DNA of 64,000 nt from JAVVSR01 sp036654095 (GTDB lineage Bacteria > Bacillota > Clostridia > Christensenellales > CAG-917). The notes beneath the pieces are model-generated. The model worked only from the letters and a program-made list of their open reading frames with translations. It did no database searches and was not told the origin of the DNA. Shown piece after piece: positions 8,298 through 18,195 of this stretch; the stretch's first letter is position 1, and each line of letters opens with the position of its first letter. The stretch covers positions 89,962-153,961 of the forward strand of contig JAVVSR010000003.1 in the NCBI GenBank assembly GCA_036654095.1, in the 5' to 3' direction. The position numbers and the translations under genes are program-made.

Positions 8298-9482
8298 TTA
8301 AAACTTTTTAAATTTTTTGACTAGCCTAATAATAGGTTTAATCAATGGAATTTCAAAAGTTTTTTTAACCTTTTTAAGCTCCTCGCTAATTTTAATAGCC
8401 TGAGGACATTTTTTTTCACAAAGTCTGCAACCTATGCACTGACTTGCAAAACCTTGTTTTTCGCCTAGCCCTCCGCACGAGCTAACATAGTTTCCGATAT
8501 TTTGAATTCGCCCAGCCAATGATTTGCTGTTGTAAACGGAAAAGCAAGCGGGAATGTCAACGCCATTTGGACAAGGCATACAATATGAACAACCAGTACA
8601 GGGGATACGGTCAGCTAAAAGCATTTCATTGATAACTTTATCATAAACTTGTAGCTCGGATTTGGAAAGCTCCGCAATCTTTGATGTACTTGCGCTTTCA
8701 ATGTTTGACAAAAGCATTGCTTCGCTGCCCATTCCCGATAAAACCAACGTAACCTCTTTTTGATTATAAAGCCATCTTAAGCCCCAATCGGCAAATGAAC
8801 GTGTCGAATTAGCATTTTTAAACGTCTTTTGCGCTTTTTCAGGCAACTTATTGACAAGCGCGCCTCCGCGCAACGGCTCCATAATTATTACTGGGATTTG
8901 TTTACTATAAGCGTACTTCAAACCTTTTTGCCCAGCTTGATAGTTGACATCAAAATAATTATATTGTATTTGGCAAAACTCCCAATCGTAGGCGTCAATA
9001 ACCTTAATAAAGTCATCTCCGCACCCGTGAAAACTAAAACCAATATTTACAATTTCCTTACTTTCTTTCTTTTGTTTAATCCAATCATTAACGCCTAAGT
9101 CAACCATATGTTTATATTGGTCATAGCTTATTATACAGTGTAATAAATAATAGTCAACATATGTTGTGTTAAGTCGCTTAAGTGAGGTGTAAAATAATTT
9201 GTCAAAATCCTCGTATGACTTTATCAATCTCAATGGAAGTTTAGTTGCGATTTTTACCTTTTCGCGAAATGGCATAATTGCCTTGCCTAAAACTTCTTCG
9301 CTGCGTCCGTCATTATACACATAGGCCGTATCAAAATAATTGATTCCCTTTTCATAAGCAAGCCTTAAAATGCGTATACTTTCAGCCTCGTCAATTTCCT
9401 TTTTAACCTGCGGTAAACGCATTGTTCCAAAACCAAGTGCCGACAGTTTATCGCCATTTTTAATGTTCTCTCGATATTCCAT
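8298..9482 (-). CDS. Aldo/keto reductase with C-terminal 4Fe-4S ferredoxin domain
   Basis: A predicted NADPH-dependent oxidoreductase fused to an electron-transfer domain. The AKR barrel starts at LGFGTMRLP, and the catalytic Asp-Tyr region is GINYFDTAYVYNDGRSEEVLG; the motif Lys is in KIATKLP and the His in DYYLLHC. After about residue 285 come CTGCSYCMPCPNGVDIP and CIGCRLCEKKCPQAI, two four-cysteine motifs fit for two 4Fe-4S clusters. A longer in-frame start at 9521 overlaps tsaD and is a TTG. I chose the ATG at 9482 because GAGG lies 5 bases upstream. The substrate cannot be told. Confidence 0.92.
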   Translation of the reverse strand: MEYRENIKNGDKLSALGFGTMRLPQVKKEIDEAESIRILRLAYEKGINYFDTAYVYNDGRSEEVLGKAIMPFREKVKIATKLPLRLIKSYEDFDKLFYTSLKRLNTTYVDYYLLHCIISYDQYKHMVDLGVNDWIKQKKESKEIVNIGFSFHGCGDDFIKVIDAYDWEFCQIQYNYFDVNYQAGQKGLKYAYSKQIPVIIMEPLRGGALVNKLPEKAQKTFKNANSTRSFADWGLRWLYNQKEVTLVLSGMGSEAMLLSNIESASTSKIAELSKSELQVYDKVINEMLLADRIPCTGCSYCMPCPNGVDIPACFSVYNSKSLAGRIQNIGNYVSSCGGLGEKQGFASQCIGCRLCEKKCPQAIKISEELKKVKKTFEIPLIKPIIRLVKKFKKF

Positions 9483-9489
9483 ATAAACC

Positions 9490-10545
9490 TCACTCAATTT
9501 CAACGGTCGCCTTTGCATCAAGGCTTAAATCAGCCGACTGCGCGCCACTTTTTATTAGGATATACGCCGCAACGCCTATCATCGCCGCGTTATCAGTACA
9601 TAACATCAATGGCGGATATATTACTTTAACATCCATTTTTTTGCCCAAGTTAGCTACTTTACTGCGCAATGCTGTGTTTGAAGCAACACCACCTGCTATT
9701 ACTACTGTTTTATAATCGGTCTTTCTCAATGCCCTTTCAGCATTGTCAACAATAACGTCAACCGCCGCCGCTTGAAATGAACAAGCCACATCTGCCGCGA
9801 CAACCTTTTCGCCTCGAGCCTCAGCATTGTGCAAATAATTTATAACTGAAGTTTTAAGCCCGCTATAACTAAAATCAAATGTATCCTCATTTTTAAATGC
9901 TCTTGGAAATTTAATGCAGTTTTGGCCGTATTCGGCAAGCTTTTGAACTTCAGGCCCACCCGGATAGGGTAAACCTAATACCCTTGCAACTTTATCAAAT
10001 GCCTCGCCAACTGCGTCATCTTGCGTAGTTCCTATTACTTTAAAACCATCATAGTTAAAAACATCAATAATTGCAGTATGCCCACCGCTCGCCAATATAC
10101 AAAGATATGGCGGTTTTAAACATTTGTCAGCGATATAGTTTGCCGCAATGTGACCTTTTATGTGACTTACTGCAATCAACGGCAAACTCTTTGCATACGC
10201 CAACGCTTTCGCATAAGATACGCCTACCAACAGCGCGCCTAATAGCCCTGCGCCATAAGTCACGGCGATTGCATCTATGTCATCTAAGGAAAGCTTTGCC
10301 TCGGTTAAGGCTTCATCAACCATATTGTCTATCGCGCAAATGTGATTTCTACTTGCAATTTCAGGCACAACTCCGCCAAACCTACGATGAATTTCAATTT
10401 GCGACGCTATTACGCACGACAAAACGTCCCGCCCTTTAGTAACAGCGGCAGATGTTTCATCACAGCTGCTTTCAATAGCCAATATCACTATATCCGATTT
10501 ATGCCGCAAAACCTCTAGTTTTTCAAACACTATTTCTTTATACAT
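9490..10545 (-). CDS. tsaD: tRNA N6-threonylcarbamoyladenosine transferase TsaD
   Basis: TsaD (Kae1/Gcp family) transfers the threonylcarbamoyl group to A37 of ANN-decoding tRNAs, working with TsaB and TsaE. Visible are ILAIESSCDETSAAV, the VPEIASRNH segment, the metal-binding HIKGHIAANY with two His, CILASGGHTAI, and VVIAGGVASNTALR near the C-terminus. The 351 residues include about 20 extra at the N-terminus compared with the usual start just before ILAIES. No clear ribosome binding site precedes the ATG, so the start is uncertain. Its stop lies 7 bases before the aldo/keto reductase start. Confidence 0.97.
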   Translation of the reverse strand: MYKEIVFEKLEVLRHKSDIVILAIESSCDETSAAVTKGRDVLSCVIASQIEIHRRFGGVVPEIASRNHICAIDNMVDEALTEAKLSLDDIDAIAVTYGAGLLGALLVGVSYAKALAYAKSLPLIAVSHIKGHIAANYIADKCLKPPYLCILASGGHTAIIDVFNYDGFKVIGTTQDDAVGEAFDKVARVLGLPYPGGPEVQKLAEYGQNCIKFPRAFKNEDTFDFSYSGLKTSVINYLHNAEARGEKVVAADVACSFQAAAVDVIVDNAERALRKTDYKTVVIAGGVASNTALRSKVANLGKKMDVKVIYPPLMLCTDNAAMIGVAAYILIKSGAQSADLSLDAKATVEIE

Positions 10546-10656
10546 TTTTTTAATCCACTTTACTAACTATCTTTTATTTCACAATTTTTTGTACGCTTAT
10601 TTGTTTGTAACCATACACATTAAGCAAATTTGTTTTCCGTTTTGTAATTTTATTTA

Positions 10657-10759
10657 TAGGTTTTGCTTTGTCAGTCAACTTGACACTGCGCTTTAGGTTT
10701 TGCTTTGTCAGTCAACTTAAACTGTGTTTAGGTTTAGGTTTTGCTTTGTCGGTCAACTT
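10657..10759. repeat. Three 25-bp direct repeats upstream of tsaD
   Basis: Copies begin at 10657, 10694 and 10735 with the common core TAGGTTTTGCTTTGTC followed by GTCAACTT, differing at one internal base in the third copy. On the coding (minus) strand each copy reads AAGTTGAC(T/C)GACAAAGC and so carries a -35-like TTGAC. The copy nearest tsaD is followed by TATAAATA, a weak possible -10. They are either operator-like sites or a small duplication. Confidence 0.7.
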
Positions 10760-10800
10760 AATTAATTATTTAAATAAAACACTCATTTCGCTTCATTACA

Positions 10801-11898
10801 CTAACTGCGTTTTAAATATTCAATTATAAAATCATCAATATAACCATCCATAACAGCCTGAACATTGCCCGTTTCAAACCCAGTACGATGGTCCTTCACG
10901 AGAGTGTACGGACAAAACACATATGACCTTATTTGACTGCCCCATTCAATTTTTTTCAAATCGCCTTTAATTGAATTAGCATTTTCAAGTTGTTCGCGCT
11001 CGCGCTTTTCAATAAGCATTGACCGCAACATTTTCATAGCGGTTTCGCGGTTTTGTATTTGACTTCGTTCATTTTGACACGCGACAACAATGCCCGACGG
11101 AATGTGCGTAATGCGAATTGCGCTTTCGGTTTTATTAACGTGCTGACCACCAGCGCCGCTGCTTCTATAAGTATTAACTTTTAAGTCATCGGGATTAATA
11201 ACAATTTCGTCATCATTTTCAATTTCGGGCATAACTTCAAGGCTTGCAAATGAGGTGTGTCGCCTGCTGTTGCTGTCGAAAGGCGAAATTCTGACTAAAC
11301 GATGAATACCCTTTTCCGCCTTCAAATAGCCATAGGCGTTGTCACCTGTGGCCATAAATGTTACACTTTTTATTCCAGCTTCCTCGCCTTCCAACAAATC
11401 TAAAACTTCAATTCCATAGTCATTACGTTCAAGATATCTCGTGTACATCCGATACAGCATACTAACCCAATCCTGCGCCTCTGTACCGCCTGCGCCCGCA
11501 TGCAAAGTAAGTATTGCATTTAAGTTATCATATTTACCCTTAAACAATGTTTCGAGCCTTAAAATGTCTATTTTAGACGATAAAGTGCTAATTTGTTTAT
11601 TTATTTCATCAACTTCACTTTCATCTTCGCCTTCTTCTGAAAGTTCAATTAACAAATTAACTTCTTCCAATTCTTTTTTCAACTTACTTACATGGTCGCA
11701 TTTACCGTTTAAAAGTTTTAGTTCCTTATTATATTTTTGGGCTTCGGCAATGTTCTCCCAATAACCGTCTGCGTGCTGAATTTCAGTAAGCTCGGCAATC
11801 CTTTTTTTTATGTCATCAAACTTCATTGCAACGATTGATGTATCTAATGTTTTTTCAAGCTCGGCCAATTTATTTTTTTGATTTATAAAATCTATCAT
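10801..11898 (-). CDS. prfB: Peptide chain release factor 2
   Basis: RF2 reads UAA and UGA and triggers peptide release. The product is 365 residues. An N-terminal coiled-coil (residues 1-110) is followed by the SPF anticodon-like tripeptide in VRISPFDSNSRRHTSF and the catalytic GGQ in SSGAGGQHVNKTESAIRI. The C-terminus has HDR-like KDHRTGFETGNVQAVMDG. SPF rather than PxT separates it from RF1. The reading frame is continuous from MIDFINQ, so the programmed +1 frameshift found in most prfB genes is absent. AAAGGA precedes the ATG at 11898; a longer ORF start at 11946 lacks support. Confidence 0.97.
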   Translation of the reverse strand: MIDFINQKNKLAELEKTLDTSIVAMKFDDIKKRIAELTEIQHADGYWENIAEAQKYNKELKLLNGKCDHVSKLKKELEEVNLLIELSEEGEDESEVDEINKQISTLSSKIDILRLETLFKGKYDNLNAILTLHAGAGGTEAQDWVSMLYRMYTRYLERNDYGIEVLDLLEGEEAGIKSVTFMATGDNAYGYLKAEKGIHRLVRISPFDSNSRRHTSFASLEVMPEIENDDEIVINPDDLKVNTYRSSGAGGQHVNKTESAIRITHIPSGIVVACQNERSQIQNRETAMKMLRSMLIEKREREQLENANSIKGDLKKIEWGSQIRSYVFCPYTLVKDHRTGFETGNVQAVMDGYIDDFIIEYLKRS

Positions 11899-12190
11899 AC
11901 TATTTCCTTTAATAAAATTAAAACTCCTGCCAATGTGATACCGCAAATATTATTGCCAATTTAACACTAATCAATATTTATAAATCTATCCAAAAAGCGT
12001 AACAATTTTTTAACAGCTTGCCCTCTTGTGGTCAACAAAACCATGTTCATTTGCCACATTTAGTTTAAAATAAAAACTACACTTTTCAAATACTTAACCC
12101 ACTTTTGTCTACGTATACTAATTAACGAGGCTATGTGGTTTATTTAATAATTAAAACAAAATCATAATTTTGCTATTCGATTATATTTGA

Positions 12191-14878
12191 CTACTTTTTG
12201 TCATTGTTTTCTTTTGTTGGAGAACCACAACAGTTTTTATATTTTTTCCCGCTTCCGCAAGGACAGGGGTCATTTCGACCAATTTTGTCGGTTTTAATTA
12301 TCGGTTTATTTGACGGACGACTTATACCCGTAGTTACATTTCCATCTTCTTTTTGCTCGATAACTACCTTCATCAACGTAACAACAGTGTCGGTTTGAAT
12401 ATGGCTTATCATATCTTCAAACATCTCAAATCCCTCTTGCTGATAAGCTTGTACGGGGTTGCGTTGGCCATATGCTCTAAGCCCTATCCCCTTACGGAGA
12501 TTGTCCATAGCGTCAATATGGTCCATCCATTTTGAATCAACATTTCTAAGTAGAACAAACCTTTCAAGCTCCGAAAAGTCAAAGCCCTCTTTTTTACATA
12601 CCGCAATTTTTTGTTCAAAAATATCTGTCGCATATTTTGTTGTTTCCGCAATTAACTGCTCGACGTTATACTTGCGACAAAACTCCTCGTTCATAAGTTT
12701 TGTATCTTCAGGCAACATACGTTGTTCAAGCGCTCGGTTAAAAGCAATATAATCCCACTCGCTGCAATTTATAGAATAGTCGGTATGAAAACCAATAATT
12801 TCACGCGCGACAGGCTCAATCATTTTAACAATTTGGTCGTGAATATCAAGTCCATCAAGCACTTTATTGCGTTCGGCATAAATAATTTCACGCTGTTTAT
12901 TCATAACGTCATCATAACTTAAAACGTGTTTTCTAACGCTAAAGTTTTGACTTTCGACCATTTTTTGCGCTTTTTCTATTTGCTTAGAAACAACGCCGCT
13001 TGAAATAGCCATATCATCGTCGACTTTTAACATAGTTGTCACGTTTTTAAGTTTATCACCGCCAAAAATTCTAGCGATATCGTCGTCAAGCGAAATGTAG
13101 AATACCGATGAACCGGGGTCGCCCTGCCTGCCTGCGCGCCCTCTCAACTGATTGTCGATACGACGGCTTTCGTGGCGTTCCGTGCCAACAATTCTTAACC
13201 CGCCTAGCGCAATAACTTCTTGTTTTTCCGATTCGGTTATCAATTTAAAGTCGTCAAAATGACGTTTATATTCGGCGCGCGCTTTTAAAACATCTTCGTC
13301 GTCGCTTTTTGTAAACGATGTTGCAAGTTCAATAAGTTCAGGAAAGAAACCGTCACGTTCCATTTTCTGCTTCGCCATATATTCAGGATTACCACCTAGC
13401 ATAATATCAGTACCACGACCAGCCATATTTGTAGCAATGGTTACCATCCCTTTGCGCCCAGCCTGAGCAATAATTTCCGCTTCTTGCTTATGGTTTTTCG
13501 CGTTCAAGACATTGTGTCTTATATGCTCGCGGTTTAATAATTTAGATAACTCCTCGCTTTTTTCAACTGAAACAGTACCAACAAGCACAGGCTGTTCGGT
13601 TTTAGCGCACGCGTTAATATCCTCAACAATGGCTTGAAGTTTGCCTTTTTCGGTGGTAAAAATCTGGTCATTTTCGTCGCGTCTTATCATTGGCAGATTA
13701 GTTGGAATTGTAACAACGTCAAGATTATAAATATTTCTAAATTCCTCTTCTTCGGTTTTAGCTGTACCCGTCATACCCGATAACTTTTCATAAAGACGAA
13801 AATAGTTTTGCAATGTAATAGTTGCTAGCGTACGATTTTCATCACGTATTTTAACGTTTTCCTTTGCTTCAATCGCTTGATGTAGCCCCTCACTGTATCG
13901 ACGACCTGTCATGACACGTCCGGTAAACTCATCAACAATAAGCACTTCGCCGTCAGTAACGATATAGTCAACGTCTTTTTTCATCATCGCGTTGGCCTTT
14001 AACGCTTGCCTAATGTAGTGGTTGATTTCGGTGTTGTCGAGGTCAGATAAATTTTCAATTTTAAAAAACCTTTCCGCCTTTAAAACGCCGTCGTCGGTCA
14101 ACGTAACCGACTTTTCTTTTTCTTCTAAAATATAGTCAACGTCTTTAAATAAGCTTTTCGCAAAACGGTTGGCTTGTATGTACAAATTTCCAGACTTGCC
14201 ACCTGCTCCTGAAATAATTAACGGAGTACGCGCCTCATCAATTAAAATGCTGTCAACCTCGTCAACAATGGCAAACGGGTGACCGCGTTGAACACGATAC
14301 GACTTAACTTTAGCCATATTATCGCGCAAATAATCAAAGCCAAACTCATTATTTGTACCATAAGTAATGTCCGATTCGTAGGCCTTACGCTTGTCGTCTG
14401 TGTCTTGATCCGAATAAATAACACCTACGCTAAGCCCGAGAAAACGGAATATTTTGCCCATCCACTCCGAGTCACGTTTGGCCAAATACTCGTTTACGGT
14501 AACAATATGAACGCCTTTACTGGCAAGCGCATTTAAGTAGGCTGGCAAAGTTTCAACAAGCGTTTTACCTTCGCCTGTGCGCATCTCTGCGATACGACCT
14601 TGATGCAAAGCAATGCCACCTAGTAGTTGCACGTAATAATGTTTCATACCCAAAACACGTTGAGAAGCCTCGCGAACAACAGCAAAAGCGTCGGGTAGTA
14701 ATTTATCAAGCCCTTCGCCAGCCTCGTATCGAGCTTTTAAGGCAGGCGTCATCGCGATAAGCTCGCTGTCGCTCATAGCTTGATATTTTGCGCTTAACTG
14801 TTCAACAATGTCTGCGATTTTTTTTAGTTTTTTAATGTTATGTTCGTTTTCATTAGTAAAAATTGAGAAAATTCCCAT
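12191..14878 (-). CDS. secA: Protein translocase subunit SecA
   Basis: SecA is the ATPase motor that pushes preproteins through SecYEG. The 895-residue product has normal length. NBD1 carries MRTGEGKTL (Walker A, about residue 100) and VDEVDSILIDEARTPLIISG. The preprotein cross-linking domain follows, then NBD2 with NMAGRGTDI and GRAGRQGDPGSS. The C-terminal tail has the SecB/ribosome-binding zinc site CPCGSGKKYKNCCG. GAAGGAGTCACA precedes the ATG, and a promoter lies 50 bases up. It is a separate unit, after a terminator and before prfB. Confidence 0.99.
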   Translation of the reverse strand: MGIFSIFTNENEHNIKKLKKIADIVEQLSAKYQAMSDSELIAMTPALKARYEAGEGLDKLLPDAFAVVREASQRVLGMKHYYVQLLGGIALHQGRIAEMRTGEGKTLVETLPAYLNALASKGVHIVTVNEYLAKRDSEWMGKIFRFLGLSVGVIYSDQDTDDKRKAYESDITYGTNNEFGFDYLRDNMAKVKSYRVQRGHPFAIVDEVDSILIDEARTPLIISGAGGKSGNLYIQANRFAKSLFKDVDYILEEKEKSVTLTDDGVLKAERFFKIENLSDLDNTEINHYIRQALKANAMMKKDVDYIVTDGEVLIVDEFTGRVMTGRRYSEGLHQAIEAKENVKIRDENRTLATITLQNYFRLYEKLSGMTGTAKTEEEEFRNIYNLDVVTIPTNLPMIRRDENDQIFTTEKGKLQAIVEDINACAKTEQPVLVGTVSVEKSEELSKLLNREHIRHNVLNAKNHKQEAEIIAQAGRKGMVTIATNMAGRGTDIMLGGNPEYMAKQKMERDGFFPELIELATSFTKSDDEDVLKARAEYKRHFDDFKLITESEKQEVIALGGLRIVGTERHESRRIDNQLRGRAGRQGDPGSSVFYISLDDDIARIFGGDKLKNVTTMLKVDDDMAISSGVVSKQIEKAQKMVESQNFSVRKHVLSYDDVMNKQREIIYAERNKVLDGLDIHDQIVKMIEPVAREIIGFHTDYSINCSEWDYIAFNRALEQRMLPEDTKLMNEEFCRKYNVEQLIAETTKYATDIFEQKIAVCKKEGFDFSELERFVLLRNVDSKWMDHIDAMDNLRKGIGLRAYGQRNPVQAYQQEGFEMFEDMISHIQTDTVVTLMKVVIEQKEDGNVTTGISRPSNKPIIKTDKIGRNDPCPCGSGKKYKNCCGSPTKENNDKK

Positions 14879-14927
14879 TGTGACTCCTTCATTTTAATGA
14901 AACACTTAAAATTCATTTATGGCATTT

Positions 14928-14956
14928 ATTTTACACGATTTTTGCGAGATTGTAAA
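14928..14956 (-). promoter_or_regulatory. Sigma-A-type promoter of secA
   Basis: On the minus strand, TTTACA (14951-14956) is followed by a 17-bp spacer and TAAAAT (14928-14933). It sits just downstream of the terminator at 14974-15000, so secA has its own start near 14921. Confidence 0.7.
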
Positions 14957-14973
14957 GCATTACAATCAAATGT

Positions 14974-15000
14974 AAAAAAACGCAAAGGCATAGCCTTTGC
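14974..15000 (-). terminator. Intrinsic terminator of the metK-recD2-comF unit
   Basis: A perfect 8-bp stem GCAAAGGC/GCCTTTGC (14993-15000 with 14982-14989) with a 3-base loop is followed by G and seven T (14980-14974) on the minus strand. Confidence 0.9.
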
Positions 15001-15218
15001 AAAATGACTTTTTTATTTAAGCTTTTTTGTCTGTTTTTATATAAAAACTTACGTTAAATTGCTTTCCTCTTAAACACCATTTGTGATTGGCTAGTCGCAT
15101 AAAAGCAGTTAGATTTTAACTTCTCATGCAATATTTCGAAATACTCAATACTGCGTTACATGATAAACTTATATCGAAACTCTTATTTGGATTTTTAGTT
15201 TAAATATTATTTTGTCTA

Positions 15219-15986
15219 CTACTCGCTATATACTTTTAACTGAGTGATACACGCCGTCAGTGAATAAACCGATCTTGCAGAATGTTTTTTTAAAGTTCTG
15301 CTACATTCATTAATCGTTGCGCCAGTAGTAAAAACATCGTCAATAAGTAAAACCGTTTTGCCTTTAATCATACTATTATCGGCTACATAAAAAACACCTT
15401 TTAAGTTATCGCGCCTATCACGACCCTTTAGATGTTTTTGGTCACTTGTGTCACGCACCTTTAAAAGTGTTTCAGTATAAGGCAAATTTAACCTAGCCGA
15501 AATTGCTTTTGCCAACAATGAAGACTGATTGTATCCCCTTTCCCTCAATTCCATTTCGCTCATCGGAACAGCCACAACAACATCGCACGAGAAATTAGCC
15601 TCAAAATATTCATCACACATCATCTTTGCTAACTCGTCCGCTATGTATTGTTTGTTTCCGAATTTAAACTTTTTAATAAGACTAACCCCAATCCCCTCAT
15701 ACTTCAATGGCGAACGGTTCATTTCAAAAAAGTGGTCGTTATTCATACAATTTATACAGTACTGCGCTTCGTTGTTTATCTCGACGCCACAAGTTAAACA
15801 CTTATGATTTCCAACCCTAGGCAATTCGCTCATACACTTTGCGCAAAGACTAAATCTTGTTGATGATACTAGTTCCGCTCCGCAATTTACACAGGTTATG
15901 TTTTTAGGATAAAGCGCATCAAAAAATTTATTTTTTAGCGATACTACAAATAATTTAATTTTTAGCGCTATTTGTTTTTTCGCCAT
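15219..15986 (-). CDS. ComF family phosphoribosyltransferase-like protein
   Basis: ComF proteins join an N-terminal zinc-ribbon segment to a type I phosphoribosyltransferase fold and are linked to DNA uptake. Here C-x2-C pairs appear in CVNCGAEL, CAKCMSEL, CLTCGVEI and CINCMN (about residues 30-85). The PRTase signature VLLIDDVFTTGATINEC lies near residue 215, and RGYNQSSLLAKA near 150 is typical of ComF. The 255-residue start at 15986 has GAGG 7 bases upstream; a TTG at 16001 is less likely. The start overlaps the end of recD2 by 32 bases, pointing to translational coupling. Whether this organism is competent cannot be told. Confidence 0.93.
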   Translation of the reverse strand: MAKKQIALKIKLFVVSLKNKFFDALYPKNITCVNCGAELVSSTRFSLCAKCMSELPRVGNHKCLTCGVEINNEAQYCINCMNNDHFFEMNRSPLKYEGIGVSLIKKFKFGNKQYIADELAKMMCDEYFEANFSCDVVVAVPMSEMELRERGYNQSSLLAKAISARLNLPYTETLLKVRDTSDQKHLKGRDRRDNLKGVFYVADNSMIKGKTVLLIDDVFTTGATINECSRTLKKHSARSVYSLTACITQLKVYSE

Positions 15987-18189
15987 TAGTTTCCTCTGCA
16001 ATAAATTCTTTTAACAAACTATTTCTTTTAGTAGTAGTATTATTGTTGACCATATTTACCAAAGTTTGCCGAGTCCCTACAATCGAAACTAATCGTTTAG
16101 CGCGAGTAACTGCCGTATATAAAAGATTGCGAGTCATAAGCAAATTGTTTACCCCAACAAGCACAAGAATAACCGCTTCAAATTCAGAGCCTTGACTTTT
16201 ATGTACAGAAACGGCATACGCTGGAATAATCTGGTCAAGGTCGCCAAATGAATAAACCGCCACTTTATTGTCCTCAAATGTAACGCTAAACTTCATATCT
16301 TGTTTGTTTATATCATTTATATATCCAATTTCTCCATTAAAAACCCCTCGTCCTACTTCATAATTATAATCGTTGTAGACTTTCCACTCAAGGTCATAAT
16401 TGTTGACCGATTGCATAATTTTATCGCCAACTCGATAATAATACTCACCCGAACGTATATCTTCGCCAAGAACCACATTTCGATTTAAGGCATCTCTCAA
16501 GCCCTTATTTAAATTTATTACCCCTGCTACACCTTTTTTCATCGGGCTTAAAACCTGAATATCCATTGGGTTAATTTTCAAATAATTGGGTATACGCTGA
16601 ATACAAAGTTCACGTACGATATCAACTATATCACTTGGATTATCGTTTTCAATAAAAAAGAAATCCTCGCTTTTATTGTTTAAAATAGGCATTTCGCCGT
16701 TATTTATGCGGTGCGCATTTGTAATAATTAAGCTGTTCTCCGACTGACGATATATGTGTGTCAAATATGTCACGGCAAATCGTTTGCTGAAAATTAAATC
16801 CGATAAAACATTGCCTGCGCCTACCGAAACAAGTTGGTCTTTATCGCCAACAAGAATAATACTACTTCCGTCACGGATTGCGCTTATTAAACTGCTAAAA
16901 ACATACTCGTCTACCATACTTACTTCATCAACAATTACAACGTCAACCGGCAAACGCGTTGACGCATTAAAGGTAAATACTCCGCCGCCATTTTTAAAGT
17001 CAAGGTCAAGCAGACGATGAATAGTCTTTGCTTGTTCGCTAGTGGCCTCGCTCATACGTTTTGCCGCGCGACCAGTTGGAGCGCATAAACTGTACGTGCG
17101 GTTCATCGCTTTTAGAATGAATAGCAAGCATTTAATAATTGTCGTTTTGCCCGTACCTGGGCCACCCGAAATTATATGCACTCCGCTAATCAACGAATTG
17201 TTTACTGCTAAGCGTTGGTTTTCGTGTAATTTAATATTATATACTTCTTCAAATTTACTAATTTCCTTTTCATAGTCGCACTGAGGAGCGCTATGACAAT
17301 TTTCAATATGAATTAGCTTACGAGCAATATTGCGTTCAATAATATAGTTGCCATAAAGCATAATTACACGCTTGCCGCCAACGGTATACGCCATCAATTC
17401 GGATAAAAACAACATATCTTCTATCTTGTCGACAACTTTTAAAACCATATCATTTTCAAATTCCAACAGATGTACTACATACTTTACCAACTCATCTTCA
17501 GGCAAATAAGTATGCCCTCTATTGCTTGCGGCTTCCTTCATAATGTAGTTAATCCCTGCGCGGATACGGAAATCGCTGTCACGTTTCGCGTCAAGAAGCA
17601 AAGCAAGCCTATCCGCGGTGACAAACCCAACGCGGTCAATATCATCAATTAGTTGATATGGATTTTCCTTAATAATTCTCTCGGTCAACTTGCCATATCT
17701 TTTATAAATTTTTAAAGCGAGATTTAACGAAATATCAAAACGTTGCAAGTATAACAAAGTTTCTTGCATTTCTTTTTGCGAACTAAAGCTATTAGAAATT
17801 TCAACAGCGCGTTTATAACTAATTCCTTTTACTTTTGAAAGCAAATCGGGATGATGTTCAATAATTTCAAGCGAATGCGCACCGAAAGTTTTCACTATTG
17901 CAGACGCGGTAATTGCGCCAATACCGCGAAAAAATCCACTTTTTAGATATTTTTCGATGTTGATAACATCGGTAGGCGGAAGTATTGTGCCAGATTCAGC
18001 CATAAATTGCAAACCGTGTTTTGTATGATATTTATAATCACCGCTGAGTTCAACAGTAGCCCCAGCGTAAAGTTCAGGAAACGAACCAACCGCGGTTATA
18101 ATTTCATTGTTGCAATTTAATTCCATAACGGTCCACCCGTTATCTAAATTTTGAAAAATAATTGAAACAATCTCCCCTTTGATAATCAT
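15955..18189 (-). CDS. recD2: ATP-dependent RecD2-type DNA helicase
   Basis: RecD2 is a 5'-3' superfamily 1B helicase found without RecBC and involved in DNA repair. The 744-residue length fits. The N-terminal OB-like and helix-hairpin-helix region contains YLKSGFFRGIGAITASAIV near residue 85. Walker A is GGPGTGKTTIIKC near 345, Walker B VVIVDEVSMVDEY near 425, and motif VI VTRAKRLVSIVG near 715. SVHKSQGSEF is the motif preceding it. The ATG at 18189 lies 6 bases after the metK stop; a TTG at 18192 is also possible. It is co-transcribed with metK and comF. Confidence 0.95.
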   Translation of the reverse strand: MIIKGEIVSIIFQNLDNGWTVMELNCNNEIITAVGSFPELYAGATVELSGDYKYHTKHGLQFMAESGTILPPTDVINIEKYLKSGFFRGIGAITASAIVKTFGAHSLEIIEHHPDLLSKVKGISYKRAVEISNSFSSQKEMQETLLYLQRFDISLNLALKIYKRYGKLTERIIKENPYQLIDDIDRVGFVTADRLALLLDAKRDSDFRIRAGINYIMKEAASNRGHTYLPEDELVKYVVHLLEFENDMVLKVVDKIEDMLFLSELMAYTVGGKRVIMLYGNYIIERNIARKLIHIENCHSAPQCDYEKEISKFEEVYNIKLHENQRLAVNNSLISGVHIISGGPGTGKTTIIKCLLFILKAMNRTYSLCAPTGRAAKRMSEATSEQAKTIHRLLDLDFKNGGGVFTFNASTRLPVDVVIVDEVSMVDEYVFSSLISAIRDGSSIILVGDKDQLVSVGAGNVLSDLIFSKRFAVTYLTHIYRQSENSLIITNAHRINNGEMPILNNKSEDFFFIENDNPSDIVDIVRELCIQRIPNYLKINPMDIQVLSPMKKGVAGVINLNKGLRDALNRNVVLGEDIRSGEYYYRVGDKIMQSVNNYDLEWKVYNDYNYEVGRGVFNGEIGYINDINKQDMKFSVTFEDNKVAVYSFGDLDQIIPAYAVSVHKSQGSEFEAVILVLVGVNNLLMTRNLLYTAVTRAKRLVSIVGTRQTLVNMVNNNTTTKRNSLLKEFIAEETNGEKTNSAKN

Positions 18190-18195
18190 CAATAG

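Larger units (their letters stand above)
14879..15218. other. Intergenic region comF-secA
   Basis: These 340 bases hold the comF-side terminator (14974-15000) and the secA promoter (14928-14956), both listed. The rest (15001-15218) is AT-rich with no ORF or structure that I can support. Confidence 0.6.
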
